Assembly: GCA_963573305.1 (NCBI GenBank)
Contig: OY754330.1
Span: forward strand, 22,540,596 to 22,604,595
DNA from: Pyrrhosoma nymphula
Lineage: Eukaryota; Arthropoda; Insecta; Odonata; Coenagrionidae
Reading direction: 5' to 3'
DNA length: 64,000 nucleotides
In this document: positions 1 to 11,530 of the stretch, piece after piece
Position numbering within the stretch: the stretch's first letter is position 1
Layout of the letters: every line of letters begins with the position of its first letter
Translations under genes and position numbers: made by a program
Notes under the pieces: generated by a model
What the model saw: the letters and a program-made list of their open reading frames with translations, nothing else
What the model was told of the DNA's origin: nothing
The model's database searches: none

Positions 1-395
1 ATAGCATTGTCGACAACTGCTACCATTTCGTACGATAGCGTTGTCGTACCTACGTTATCTCCTATCGACGAAAGTTCTGTAATAGACATCCAGCAGGAAC
101 TCTACAATCATCCTAACATAGTGGCTGAAATTAGGATTAACAGGTTAAGGTGGTTAAGGCATGTTGAGAGAATGGTGAGGATAGGATGGTGAACAAGATA
201 TACCTTGGACATCCTAGTAGCAGAAGATTGAGAGGAAGACCTCGGAAAAGATGGTTGGATGATGTAGAAGATGATCTAAGAAAGATGAGTATAAGAAGAT
301 GGAGAACTCATGCAGGAGATCGTGATGTCTGGGCTAACAATGTCAGAGAGGCCAAGGCCCTACAAGGGCTGTAGCGCCGAGGAGTAAGTAAGTAC
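1..395 (+). pseudogene. 3' end of a decayed non-LTR retrotransposon (reverse transcriptase C-terminus)
   Basis: Two overlapping frames encode pieces of one protein tail. Frame 1 (to about 180) holds ELYNHPNIV...RLRWLRHVERM. Frame 3 (186-374) continues with VNKIYLGHPSSRR, then RGRPRKRWLDDVEDDL, then WRTHAGDRDVW and EAKALQGL before a TAG stop. The RLRWLGHVERM...GRPRKRWLDDVEDDL...W...DR..W signature is the well-known C-terminal segment of insect endonuclease/reverse-transcriptase non-LTR elements, often of RTE-like type. The switch of frame between HVERM and VNKIY shows a frameshift, so the copy is dead. The catalytic domains would lie upstream, outside the window. A short TAAG-type simple tail (gtaagtaagta, 385-395) follows the stop, as at many LINE 3' ends. 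The clade assignment is tentative; the identification as a non-LTR relic is firm. Confidence 0.85.
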
Positions 396-3300
396 AGCAT
401 TATCATATTCACGTTAGCACAATAAATGGCCGAATATTTCGTCCTGAGTTTTTTTTCTAGCGCCTGGAAAGGAAGCTAGAGATGAATTCAATACTAAATA
501 TAGGAATTCTGCTGTCGAGACTAGTTCCTATCACGATTCCATCTGTAGTAAAACGTACGTTTACGCCGCCACATAGTCGACAATCAAACTGGATTCAGTC
601 CAAGCAAGGTATGCTGCCATAAACAGAACTCCAAGATAATTCTCATCATCCAAAAAGGTATAATTATTTATTGGCAGGTAATTCAGAGACGATGAGATGG
701 TTTCCGTTGCTGCAGTGTTTTCATCAAACTACAAAATAAATGAGAGAAACAGGTTGAATGAGATCTCATTTTCTTCTCTAGTAGTTAACCAAGACTCCAA
801 GCAGAAGCATAAAAGCCACGCTATACCCACAAATTACGGACACATACCTGAGGGCAAAAAATAAAAATACTTCCGCCTCGTTTCACTCAAATAGGAGGAA
901 TGTAGACTGAAAATGACCGAGAATAACACCCAATGGACTGGCGCAGAGGAGATAACAAGAACTGGCGCCATATTGCCGAAAAGTCGGGCTTCTGGGCAAT
1001 TGCTACCACCGCTGATGAAGAATACCAAAGGTGCCCCAAGATGACCGTTGGGATGCAGGCACATACATACTTAATTAAGTGGAAAGAAGACGCGGAAATG
1101 GAAAAACGCTTCGGGATATAACAAAAAGCAATTTCTCCTTTGCTTCGCGTAAAAAATATATTCAGGGAATTCATAATCATATGCTTTCTTTGACAGAAGC
1201 AACTATACATTTTTTAAGCTTCTCCAGACAACGATAGATCAGGACAGCCTCCTTATAATAACCACATTTCTCCTTGCATAACAAATTTATCAATAAATAA
1301 CATGCTTCTTTGCCTATTCAAAATACTCCTAATGCTATAAATGTTAAAAAATGTTGACTTAAAATTCTCTGGATCTATTAGACGCAGTAGCAACAAGACG
1401 GGACTTCAAAGGACACAGATAAATCAAGGGATTTAGAATAGGGAGGAATTGCTGAAATAATCAGACGTTTTCAAGAAATACAATCAATAAGGAATGATCT
1501 GATAGAACCACTGAATGTATTATGTGGGATAAAAATAAATGAAATGGACCAAGACGATATATTGTGATGAAAATTACCACGCATTACGACAAACGAAGAT
1601 TCTGGCGCATGCAGAGTATTAAAAGAAATTTAATTACCGATAATCCAACCCGGTACAAGATGGAAGCACTCACACAGCTGAGTAAATATAACTTAAAAGC
1701 CACAACGTAATCTCTTTTTATCACTTAAGAAAAAATACAATTAGTGATATATTCAATCGATCTGGCTGAGATGTTTCCTTTTAAGCAGTAAAACTGTAAA
1801 CAAGCAAGCTAGTAACCTCATAATGATGGACGGCACTGATGTAACTAGCTATGACGGGAAATCGTTGAATTGAAAAGCACTTAGGTTCTTGAGTCGTGAT
1901 GCAACCAATTTTATATAAGGTTGCATTAAAAATCGCCTTATATTAGGAAGTCCTTAGCAAGTAAGATGAGCTCTTTTTCCATTACTTGGTTTTTGCTGCA
2001 TTTTAGCTTAGCACTCTACTGTATTTTATGGATTGACTACACAAAGGAATGACGCACACAAAGATGTTTACAAGTCTTCTATCGAGAGGGGAACGGGCTG
2101 ATGTATGCTCATTTCATTGAAGTGCTTCTCTTCATCACTGGCCTCTTAAAGATTATAATCGTCGCACAATTGATTGGGGCTCACGATAGCAATGACTTCG
2201 GCGCCTTTAACACGCCAAATACACATACACACACCTCGGCAACCTCCATAACCGCATGCCTTAAAACTAAAGCGAAACAAGAGTGATCCATTCCTAATTT
2301 TTTCTAAAGTTTCCATTGCGAAAAACGTTCACTTAATTTTCATCCACACATATCCATCGACCTTCGAACTCAACGTATGCGAACAAGGGGCATTGCGTCA
2401 AAGAATATGATGGGCGCCGGAATTACAAATGAAGAGGAAAATCCACGAGTGTATGCCAGTGATTAGGGAGCATGCTCTATTCCAAAAGCAGTACCAGAAT
2501 ATGTACAGCCAGATTTACAAAACGAAAAAGAATGCTTTCATTTCAATTATGGTAACTAATTAATTCTTTGGAGGCAGTTACACTCCTCCCAGGGAGTTTG
2601 AAGTCTTCGGATCAGAAATTGTAAAAGAATATAAAGTGAATAAGCAGACGGTTCGAGTAAATTTGCTCAGTTGACATTACAATCAGAACGCCAAATAACG
2701 CCCTCTAGATAATCGAAAATAAAATATTGAGGAATAAATAATTATCTCTGACCATTAAATTTTTTTCTAATTCCTCTGAAAAACTCTTACATGAGGATCA
2801 ATGGCGTATCAAGGCGCTAACTAACGGTTTATGATCTCGGAGATCCAAAGAATAGTGAGTGGCAAAGAATGAATTGAGGCGGGAGAAGTGAGCAAGAAGA
2901 AAGCGAAAAAGCGTATGTTTGTATCTTGACAAGTACATACAAGGAAGGTGTACATACTAGCAAGCCACCCAGATGGGGTCAGGGATACCTTTCGGGATGC
3001 GTGGGCGATTAAGATTTGATAACCAACACACACCCTGGAGAAATATATTACAAAATGAAACTAGGATGAGCGAAGTACTGAGAGTTACATATGGAGAAGA
3101 CGCGACAAAACACGAACCTGAGCCCATCTCAATCGCTTACTCAATCCATGGGCTTCATGAAGGTTAGCCACCCGAATACAGACGCGTAAATGCATACACT
3201 CCAATGATTTGAAAACCTAATTGGAGTCGTTGCAAGCCAGACCGTACGTTGATAAAATAGCTTAATTGTTTTTAGCGTTTTGAATAGCACCATTTAATTA

Positions 3301-5430
3301 ATTCTTAATTTGAAAGAAAATTGTCTGCGTGGGCCAAAGCACATGAAAATATAACTTTATTTCCTTAAAAATTCACCACTGACAAATACAGCTTTAGTGA
3401 GCTGCATGGGTAGTTCAAAGCCAAGAAATGTTAACACGAAACGGCCATAGCTTGAGAACTTACAGGAAAAAATGATGTTAAATGTAACCCAATGAGCATC
3501 TGTTTTACGGCATAGAAGGGTGAGATTTTTGTCGCTTAAAGCAACCTGGGGCTGCAACTGAAACTTATTCTTCAATTCTAATCTCTACCAAAACCTTTAA
3601 ATCTCAATTCATTATTTCGATTACTTTTGAACAAATTATTCAGTATTGGAATTATATAGGTCAGCAAGCATTTTGTACCGATCTTGCTTGAGAGTACGTC
3701 AACATACTTAATGTATAGGTGTATTAAGTACGAATTGCAATATGGAATTAATCTCGATGCAAACACAACATCTGGGCAAGGTATAGGCTGGCATTCTCTT
3801 TTCCACACTAATAAGTCATGGGAAGAATGCGCTCATGTACCGGTTACATTGAAAGCCCGGCAAACAGAAATCAAGCTGAGACCATAGAAATATAAATAAT
3901 TTTCAACGGTTATTTTCATCACACTTCGAACTTCATTTGGGTTGGAATCAAGTTGAACTCTAATGGTTTTCGCGAATGAGAAATAGACAGTTTTCTAATT
4001 AACAATACCCAACATGGGGGGTTGACCTTCATACGAGATAGTCATTCAGTGACCGATGAGAACTGAAATAAATTGCAATTAAATAGAAAGGAGCTCACAA
4101 ACGCCCTAATCAATAACAGGCGAATATTTCCCACAGGTTGGCAAATGATAAAAAAAACTTTTTAGGGTTGAAATGGCATTGCAATGAGTCCTTGAGAGTG
4201 CATTTATAAGGGAGAAAGTAAGAGAAAACTGACTGACTTAAGGTGGCTCGTTCGCTGCTCATGAGTAACTGAGAATTTTAATAGCATTTGTTAAATTTTG
4301 AAGGCCATTTAAAATACAGCGTCACGGAAAAAATGAATTCAATTATAAATCAATGGCTCACCTCTTCTAGGAATCATGTCCGATAACATTTTTAAATTTA
4401 CCATACCAAATATAATACAGAACCAACATCAATGACCAGCGACTTTATACTCATTAACACACATGGCAATATACATAATACAAATACTGCAATTTTCAAT
4501 AAATACCGTTCATTTTCGTAACTTAAACCAGCCACCGAAGTGGGGAAGTGGAAATTGAAGACTCGAGGAGAGGATGAGTCGCGAATGACCGGAGAGACGG
4601 ATAAGAGGACAAGACTGTCTCCAAGTGGTCCACTGTAGGAAGTAGAGAGAGCATTCAGTTCGTTATCGCGATTCCATATAGTCTCGGAATTGAGGCGGAA
4701 CAAACCCAGAGTAGGAGGCTTGCAATGGAAATTGCATTCGGCGAATGAAAAGAAGATCGCACTGGGTGTCGCAACTCCACCTGGGCAAACTTTCGTTCGC
4801 CTTCGCGAGTTGACGCAACACCTGAGCTAACGGAAGGGGAAAATAATAAAAACACCTCGTCTGGAAAGGAATAAAACAAGTGAACCGATGACGGCGAATA
4901 ATAAATTACGTTGCTTAATTATCCATGGACCGTAATACCGAGATTTCTCCCGAGCACAATTTTCTTGGCTATTAGAACCAGACATTTTTAAGATGGCTGC
5001 TTGAGAGTACTAAAAAAATTTCAAGAACTCTTGACGCTAAATGGATTCGAGGTGACGTAAGCGGCACTAAAAATAAAATGTTCGACGGAACTTCACGAGC
5101 GGACACATTAACTCTACAGCGTAAGCCTCTATCACAAGTAATTGTAACAGTTAAACACTGCTACACACGGAGCCCAGTTGCGTTTAAGTTTCTCTAATGC
5201 TGAAATCTCATGCGAAGAAATTTGTCTCCTCGACTTGCTTGACTTACTTCAAGAATGCTAATCTTTATGAGTAAAATTAAATGTAGGTACAAGTGTGTTC
5301 TCTTATGGAGGACCAGGGGTGATGTTGAACGTTTCAAGAAAAGCACCTCAAGAGTATATTCTTCACCATTCTTCGCATTTCATGTCACTACACTTTAATC
5401 CCCAATTACTCAAACCATCCCAGCCCATTG
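396..5430. other. AT-rich noncoding DNA, no gene recognised
   Basis: Open frames here are short (mostly under 100 codons), overlap on both strands and match no family I recognise. There is a small CA-rich patch near 2221-2237. I see no RNA gene, long repeat or promoter that can be supported. Confidence 0.6.
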
Positions 5431-5960
5431 TTCGGACCTGTCAAGATAATGTTATCGAGTCGATCTGTCTTTCGGCTCTCGACGACGGCACCCAAAACTA
5501 CCACTTGTCTCTCGCTGCTCCCTAATCGCAGGCATCTCGAAGAATCCGTCGGCAGACACTCCACTTCGCGTCCCGCGCCGAGAACAGCCACATCACGAGA
5601 GGCCGCGACGTCACGCGGCACCGTTTTACCGAGGTATAACCGGCGACAAAAAATGAACACCGTAAGCATGCCACTTCTCTCTTCCTCGCTTGTCATCCTC
5701 TCCTACTGGTCCGGAAAATCAATCAATCGAAACATGATACTGAAATGCGGCAGTTGATAGATTAACTGACGCGTCCCGGACCTCTTCCACCCCCACCCCC
5801 CAGAAGAGATAGGGGCGAATGAATTCTAGACATCGAAATGCGATTATCGAAGGACGACAATCGAAACGTCATGGGTCGCTTCAACGACCCCGGCCCCGTA
5901 TATGTCTCGAGGCAAGGGTGTGGCGTCGCGAGAAAAGATAACCACTACGCTCCCTTGAGG
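5430..5960. other. GC-richer, CpG-containing island
   Basis: The stretch has many CG dinucleotides (for example around 5560-5640 and 5885-5935) compared with its AT-rich flanks, and a C-rich run at 5788-5802. Frames of about 100 codons are open on both strands, which fits base composition rather than coding. It may be regulatory or a decayed exon; nothing decides between these. Confidence 0.35.
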
Positions 5961-6130
5961 CCATAAAATCTTTGCCAAATGTTCCCTTTAACGAGGCAAT
6001 TTTTCCCGAGAGATTCAATTCTTCGTGTGACATATTATACCGCTTCTTATCCTAATTTGTGGAACTCTCTCCTATGGAAAGAAATGCAAAGAAATACAAC
6101 AATACACAACAACTCTAGTGCTCCAACTCA

Positions 6131-6160
6131 TTAAAGGGTAGTTTGAGCGAGATATTTCCC
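6131..6160 (+). repeat. Short dispersed repeat, copy A (TTAA-bordered)
   Basis: The segment starting TTAAAGGGTAG and running through TTTGAGCGAGATATTTCCC recurs with one substitution and one indel at 25431-25458. Both copies begin at a TTAA. That would suit the end of a piggyBac-like MITE, but no opposite terminus was found. Confidence 0.4.
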
Positions 6161-6804
6161 AAGACATAACGGGTACTTCGGTAACTCTATTTCTTGTTCA
6201 ATAGTGAACATGATATAGTAGGTAAAAAAGAGATGGTAACTGTTTCCGAGGTTATGTAAAAAAATTTTGCTATGACCTTTTTGCGGAGCAACGTATTATA
6301 TTGAAGCGAAGCCTGTATCGTGGGGGAGAGGAAGATATTCCACCAGAAAAAAATATCACGTTTTGATAACACTATTTCTTTTCCGACCTCATGTTTATTT
6401 CAATTGAAGGAATTTAACTTTTCATTCATGGCGTGGAATTGAATACTTTCGGATGGCAAATGTCGCGGCTCCTGGGAAATTTTAAGTGAGTACATCGTTG
6501 CTAATTAAAAAGTAATAATCAGTTCATTGTTTACGGCCTTGAGAAAGACCCACGATCAATCGAAGCCCATCCTTTTCACGGAAGTATCCTTGTATTTTCA
6601 AAATCTAAACATATTAGGTCTTTCAGCATGTGTAGCCTCTTTTCGGCCAAACAAGAATCCCGAAATTAGCTTCGAAAGTCTCCAAAGGGGATTGATTGAA
6701 AATCCAGCAAATAGGCTGAAAATTGAAAAAACATGTTGCTACTGCCGTAAATGTATGGGAGTGGTCATTGTACAGTAATTCCGTAAAATATTCGAAATAA
6801 AAAA

Positions 6805-6880
6805 ATTGCCGCAACCTAGGACCCCAGCCACCATATGAGGATAACCGGCTCAGTGCCTCAACCTACTGGGCTACGAACTG
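6805..6880 (-). repeat. tRNA-derived SINE-like fragment
   Basis: Read on the minus strand the segment begins GTAGCCCAGTAGGTTGAGGC, which matches the RNA polymerase III A-box pattern of tRNA genes and tRNA-derived SINEs. About 35 bases later comes GGGGTCCTAGGTT, which matches the start of a T-arm/B box. The B box then degenerates (expected GGTTCGAATCC, seen GGTTGCGGCAA) and is followed by a T-rich stretch. Acceptor-stem pairing is not evident, so a working tRNA gene is unlikely. Confidence 0.45.
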
Positions 6881-7379
6881 TGTTGATAAAGGTGTGAACT
6901 ATAAAGGATTTATACGGAGGAAGATTCTTTAATAGCGTTTTTCTCTCGAACCCGGGCCTATGTGGAAGAAAGCCTGACACTTTTCCCGCTTTCTCTCTAT
7001 AGTTTCAGTCAATAATTGCCTCGTTTGAATCCCGAACATAAGTCACGCGATGTCTCATTGTAAGACTCCAAAACAAAGTTATTTGATTCCAAATTATGAT
7101 TGAATTATACCATGATATCACACCTCAAACGGTGAATTTTATGGTTTGAAATGCCCATTACTCACAGGTCAGCATCAGCGATAACCCTAATTACTAAGCT
7201 TCTGCCAAAATATGAGCATGTGTATTTGTCGCAACAGTATTCTTAATAAGTCTCAATTGGCGCGAAGAGTTGATAAAACCAACGAAAAACTAGCTTTATC
7301 CCCTCAAAAAGGATTAACGCATGAACACATCTCTAACGGAAAGCAGAATAAATAAGTAGGTACGCGAGTAATGAAACTA

Positions 7380-8172
7380 CGATAGTAATTATTATTGTAT
7401 TCATATTATTTATTGTAAATATTGTATTACTGTCCTCTTTCTGAATGTATGTATTTGTAAGTTTCAGTAGGTGAATACCTCCTCTTTTTTGTTGCTGCCG
7501 TTCCTAAATTATTTCTGTTAACTTCTATGGCAACCTTTAATTACTTAGTTCTATTTTCATTTCTTTTGTTATTGTAATTGATTGTGTCATGTCTCAGGGT
7601 TCAACTCAAAAAGCTGCCAAACCATTATACTCATGAAACTTTTCATAAATATATGATAGATATTCATTTCAATAAAGTTTTGTACTTTTCTACACTTTTT
7701 ATTTTTTTTTAACACTACGCGTTTCACCAATTTTATGGCATCGGCATATGGTATGTTATCGTGTACACATAACGGTGCCATAAAATTGGTGAAACGCGTA
7801 GTGTTTTAAAATAATAAAAAGTGTAGAAAAGTACACAACTTTATTGTAATGAATATTAAAAGTGTCTACATAGTAGAGCCTGAAGCTGTGGATTTTATAT
7901 GATAGATATAATTGTTATGTTGGATGTTGTATATGTTACCATTGAGAATTCCTGCAAAATATTATTTTATATCATTTGGAATAATGTATTTTCCATACTA
8001 TTCTTTTGTATTTATCTAACTGTTTATTTTTGCTATTCTTTCTTCATTGTATTCAGTTCGGTGAAGTTTGTTCATCGTTGTAATACCACAGAGTCTAAAG
8101 AATGTACATATGGGACACATGTTCCATAGGACACATTTATCCAAGAGCAATAAATTTATATTATTATTATAT
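7380..8172 (+). repeat. T-rich LINE-like 3' UTR with polyadenylation signal and TTA-repeat tail, interrupted by a fold-back insert
   Basis: The plus strand is unusually T-rich on both sides of the fold-back insert at 7664-7896. The segment ends with AATAAA (8149-8154) followed closely by a (TTA)n tail (8160-8170). An AATAAA signal with a short simple-repeat tail is typical of insect non-LTR elements. No reverse transcriptase sequence is left. Removing the insert at its 13-bp target duplication rejoins a continuous T-rich sequence, so the insert is younger than this element. Confidence 0.4.
7651..7909. mobile_element. Fold-back (hairpin) Penelope-type insertion with 13-bp target-site duplication
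   Basis: The arms 7660-7740 and 7776-7856 are inverted repeats of about 81 bp with only a few mismatches, separated by a 35-bp loop. The insert is bracketed by perfect direct copies of ATATGATAGATAT (7651-7663 and 7897-7909), which I read as the target-site duplication. An unpaired tail of about 40 bp (7857-7896) lies between the right arm and the right duplication and contains CCTGAAGCTG. Reading outward from the hinge, each arm has TGCCATAAAATTGGT then GAAACGCG. GCCA and TGGT can pair around a small loop, followed by GAAAC, like stem II and the conserved GAAA of a hammerhead ribozyme. The CTGANGA half is not intact beside it. The Penelope assignment rests on remembered similarity of such ends and is not proven. 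Confidence 0.7.
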
Positions 8173-8407
8173 CATATAGAAGATGCATTTACTGATGCCC
8201 TTCAAAGTCTAATGGTGCACACATGTCAATCTGCGAGAATTCACGGACATATTTCCTTGAAATAGCCCCAGTCTGAATAGAGATTATTGGTCATTTCATA
8301 CATCCATGCCAACTACTCGCGCGGTCATATTCATTCCAAGGAAAGCCCTTATAACGATTAGGAGATTGTCAATTGTAATTATAATAATTAAAATGAAAAG
8401 TACTTAC

Positions 8408-8489
8408 CGTCAGATAGCAGCCTTAAAACGATGTCCACCATATCCTTTACTGACTTGACGTGAAATTCCGATTTCGTGTCAGCATCCAT
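8408..8489 (-). CDS. Candidate coding exon ending at a GTAAGT donor, protein unrecognised
   Basis: On the minus strand a frame reads MDADTKSEFHVKSVK and continues to IVLRLLSD. It stops being used exactly where the sequence becomes GTAAGTA (8407 down to 8401), a near-perfect 5' splice site followed by very AT-rich sequence. The frame stays open upstream to a TGA at 8586-8588. The ATG at 8487-8489 has a purine at -3 and G at +4, so this could be a first coding exon. An alternative is an internal exon with a weak acceptor near 8494 (AAATCAG). The peptide looks amphipathic and helical and I cannot name a family. No partner exon with a matching phase was established. This is a candidate only. Confidence 0.4.
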
Positions 8490-8589
8490 TCCCAGAACTG
8501 ATTTCTTTGCGTCAAGGAAGAGACCATTTGTCCGGGAGATAGGTTTTAATGGATTGGTATTCAAAGAAAGACATAGCAGGGAGACTCAA

Positions 8590-10730
8590 TTAACACTCAC
8601 ATGCATACACTTAACCGTAAAACTTAAATACTTAAGTGTGGTGAACACAATTTGAAAATTGAATAAAAGACAGATTACCCTAGCCTTCAACAGGTACATA
8701 TACGGAACCAGTCAGGTTCCTGACTGGATCAGAGCCAAATCATCCCAACACAGGGCTTATTTATCCCCTACGATGTAAATGCATTATTTTATAGCCCAAA
8801 AACAGTGGCATGCACTGAAAATTAAGAATCAACCACTATGAATGAAATTCGTAGATACAGTTAACATGTAGCTGCCATTGTCTCCATTTTGTCAAAGCAT
8901 AGCGCGTCGTACTGTTTGCATAAATTATCTTGCAATTATGCTGCAATACTCTCGTCGCGCCCACTATAAAACAACGGAACTAGCAAGCTTTTGATAGTTG
9001 TGGGTAACTACGTCACAAAAATGTCATGTCATTAGAGTTTCGGAGAGTGAGGTGAGCCAATTCAATACGCACGTCGCGGAAGGATGAATGACTTCGAAGA
9101 TATCTCTGTCCCCCGTATTATACCAGAAATACACACGAGTAAACGAGCAACGGTTAAAACTTCATTTGAGACCACTTCCCGTGGCACTCCGTGATGTAAC
9201 AAAGGAACTCATAAGCATAATATCCCGCTCAAAATGTTCCCGCATGCCGAGGAGATGACAGCGTTCCGCCGACCAATGATCACACTGCCGACTCGAGCGA
9301 ACCTTGGCGCCAAGCATAAGAACCATTTTATGCATGCAATGGGTGACGACATTCCTTAGGTACACCGGCTCGGTTTTTTTGCCAGCGTCTAATCCGCGAG
9401 CCGTGGCATCGTTAAACGATTGTGATCGTCCCTGTTCTAATATTAACTCACAACAAAAGCAGCATGATGCTCATTTACACAAAGGTTAAAGGTACACAAA
9501 TGAACGTTGTGGAAAAAAATGCAAGAAAAAAATGTGTTGCAAACAGCACGTGCCACAGGGAAAAAAATTCACACTTCTTTTGAAATTACCACTAAAAGCA
9601 ATTGCGAAAACTTCAGAGACGAATTTCAGAGCGGACATGATACGAAATAAGCCTGTGAAAGCTTTGTTTAAAAGGTTTGCACTCAATCTAACAAAACGTC
9701 ATGACCAAGTGCAAAAAATTATGTAGTATCCACAGGTCTTTATATAAAAGAAAATATGATTTTTACTATCATACAAACCGTATGACTCAATAATTTAAAA
9801 TTCTGTGAAATCCATTTAGGTTCCATCACTTGCAGAGGAATGTTCATTTTTCCAAAATAAAATTTTATTTTATGCGGTCATGTAACGGGACGGATTAATT
9901 ATTCAAGAACTACAGTTAGACCACGGAATATTGCCTAAATATGCGGGAGCATCAAATCATCAACACTTGTCATATAGGTAAATGCAATAATTCATCAGCC
10001 GCTACACCAGGCAACCATCGTTTGGATATTTCAGAAGCGTAAAACATAGGCATGCCATTTTCGACAAGTAACAACTGGCTGTCCCAATGACTTGCAGTGG
10101 TTGATTTTGGAGATAATAAGACGTTTCATGGGAATAACATCGAGGGAAGGTGAACGACGAAGGCACTGTCAACAAACGAACTGCAAGGGATCGGGAACCG
10201 GCGACAAAAGTTCAAGATGAACAACCTTCCTCGGATAAAAGAGGTCTGAAGATTCTGGTATGCATCCCAGTCGCGACAGGCAGCGTACGCAGTCGTCACT
10301 ACCGAGACCCATGTGATCGCGTAAAGGGCAGGGAGAGAGGGGTAAGGGGAAGGCAGAACTAACTCACACACAGTATCTTATCTCGAATGCGTACGTCCTC
10401 GCGTAGTTACACGGGGCGTCGGAGATAAGGCAGGAAGCCAGAGCAGGACTTCGGAATCGGCCCACAGTTTTCAGTCGCCCGCGCGTCCACATAAAAGCGT
10501 GCATACAAAGGAAGAGGGGAGAGACCAAGTAAGGAGAATATATCGTCACTAGATTGTCTCCCTGCTCTGGGACGGGTTCCAATATTGAATTCTCTATTAA
10601 CTGACTGATATTCGTTTACGACACATGTCCAAATAGTGCGCACTAATATGCATATCCATTACGAAAGAATGCTGCTGAGTGGAAGCTAAAAAAGTTAGCC
10701 CATTAATTATCGATAAACACTAGGTACTTC
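8590..10730. other. Noncoding DNA, no gene recognised
   Basis: The composition is mixed, with a modestly CpG-rich patch at 9050-9450 that lies upstream of the candidate minus-strand exon. Short open frames occur on both strands without family signatures. No RNA gene or clear repeat was seen. Confidence 0.5.
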
Positions 10731-10732
10731 CA

Positions 10733-11092
10733 CCACTTGACTCCGGAGTCAAGTGGCGTAGATACGAGTTTTTCATGGGGGGGATCGATCGAATTTTTAT
10801 GAGCTGGCATTTCCTACTTCACATGGGAATTGAAAATTTGTATCAAACTGTTGTGAGGCATGGGTAGCCACGTTCATCCTCAAACTACGGCGAACGCTTT
10901 CGATGGTATTGGGATACAAATACTTTAATTGTTCATGGATGTAGAACCAATGGGTTAAATTCCTTAAAAAATCCGAAAAACAATTATTTTCGGTCACCCA
11001 CATGCAGCAAAAAAAAACTCTGGTCAAAATGGGGGGGGGGGGATTGATCCTCTTGATCCCCCCCGTACCAACCCCTGCCGGAGCCAATTAAC
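10733..11092. repeat. G-run/C-run dispersed element with palindromic left edge
   Basis: The left edge is a perfect 24-bp palindrome at 10733-10756 (half-site CCACTTGACTCC). It is followed by AGTGGCGTAG and a 7-G run (10777-10783). The right part has a 12-G run (11031-11042), then a 7-C run (11058-11064), then CCAACCCCTGCCGGAGCC. The order GTGGCGTAG...GGGGGG...CCCCCC...CCAACCCCTG resembles a dispersed insect repeat whose ends read GTGGCGTAGCCAGGG, as I recall it. The outer boundaries and class are uncertain. Confidence 0.4.
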
Positions 11093-11223
11093 TTTGATAA
11101 GACTATCAGTAGCAGTGGGCATTACAATGACTGAAATAGTAAATATACGTAACTTCCTGCATGCCAATAAACAGCCGGTCGTCATGTAAACTTTAAAAGG
11201 TTTTCCCAACTATTCTGACTTAC

Positions 11224-11257
11224 CTAGGACTGTCAGCCTTGATGAAAATGTCATTTC
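11224..11257 (-). other. Candidate 34-nt microexon
   Basis: On the minus strand a T-rich tract ending in ATTGAG precedes 34 bases that end CCTAG directly before GTAAGTCAG. In one frame they encode NDIFIKADSPR, in another MTFSSRLTVL. The flanks fit acceptor and donor consensus, but a 34-nt segment with splice-like edges can arise by chance, and its phase does not obviously join the candidate at 8408-8489. Confidence 0.2.
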
Positions 11258-11470
11258 CTCAATAAAAAGGCGTAAATGACCAGAAAATGGTTAAAAAGCA
11301 AAGTTATTACAAGAGCCTTTACAGGAAGCCTACACAATAACGAAAGTCTGACGTTGTAGCCTCAATACGAACGAAATTCGACAATGAAGCCTCCGTGAAG
11401 CAGGCATCACACTGATCAGAAGCTAAACCGACGGCCCATTCAATGTGAGCCCCACGCCCTGCGAGAATCA

Positions 11471-11530
11471 ACGTCTACATGTTATTCTGCAAATCACTTC
11501 AAGGGTGTATGGCAGAGGGTAACTCGACAG
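11471..11530. repeat. Degraded third copy of the 35.2/56.2 kb dispersed repeat
   Basis: The stretch includes TCTACATG, then CACTTCAAGGGTGTATGGC and AGAGGGTAACT. It matches the terminal segment of the copies at 35212-35616 and 56233-56735 (CCTCAGGGGTGTGTGGC...GGGTGAGTA). Similarity fades after about 60 bp. Confidence 0.45.

Noticed and set aside
5874..5891. Small GGGTCG/CGACCC hairpin
   Set aside because: A 6-bp stem is expected by chance and has no context.
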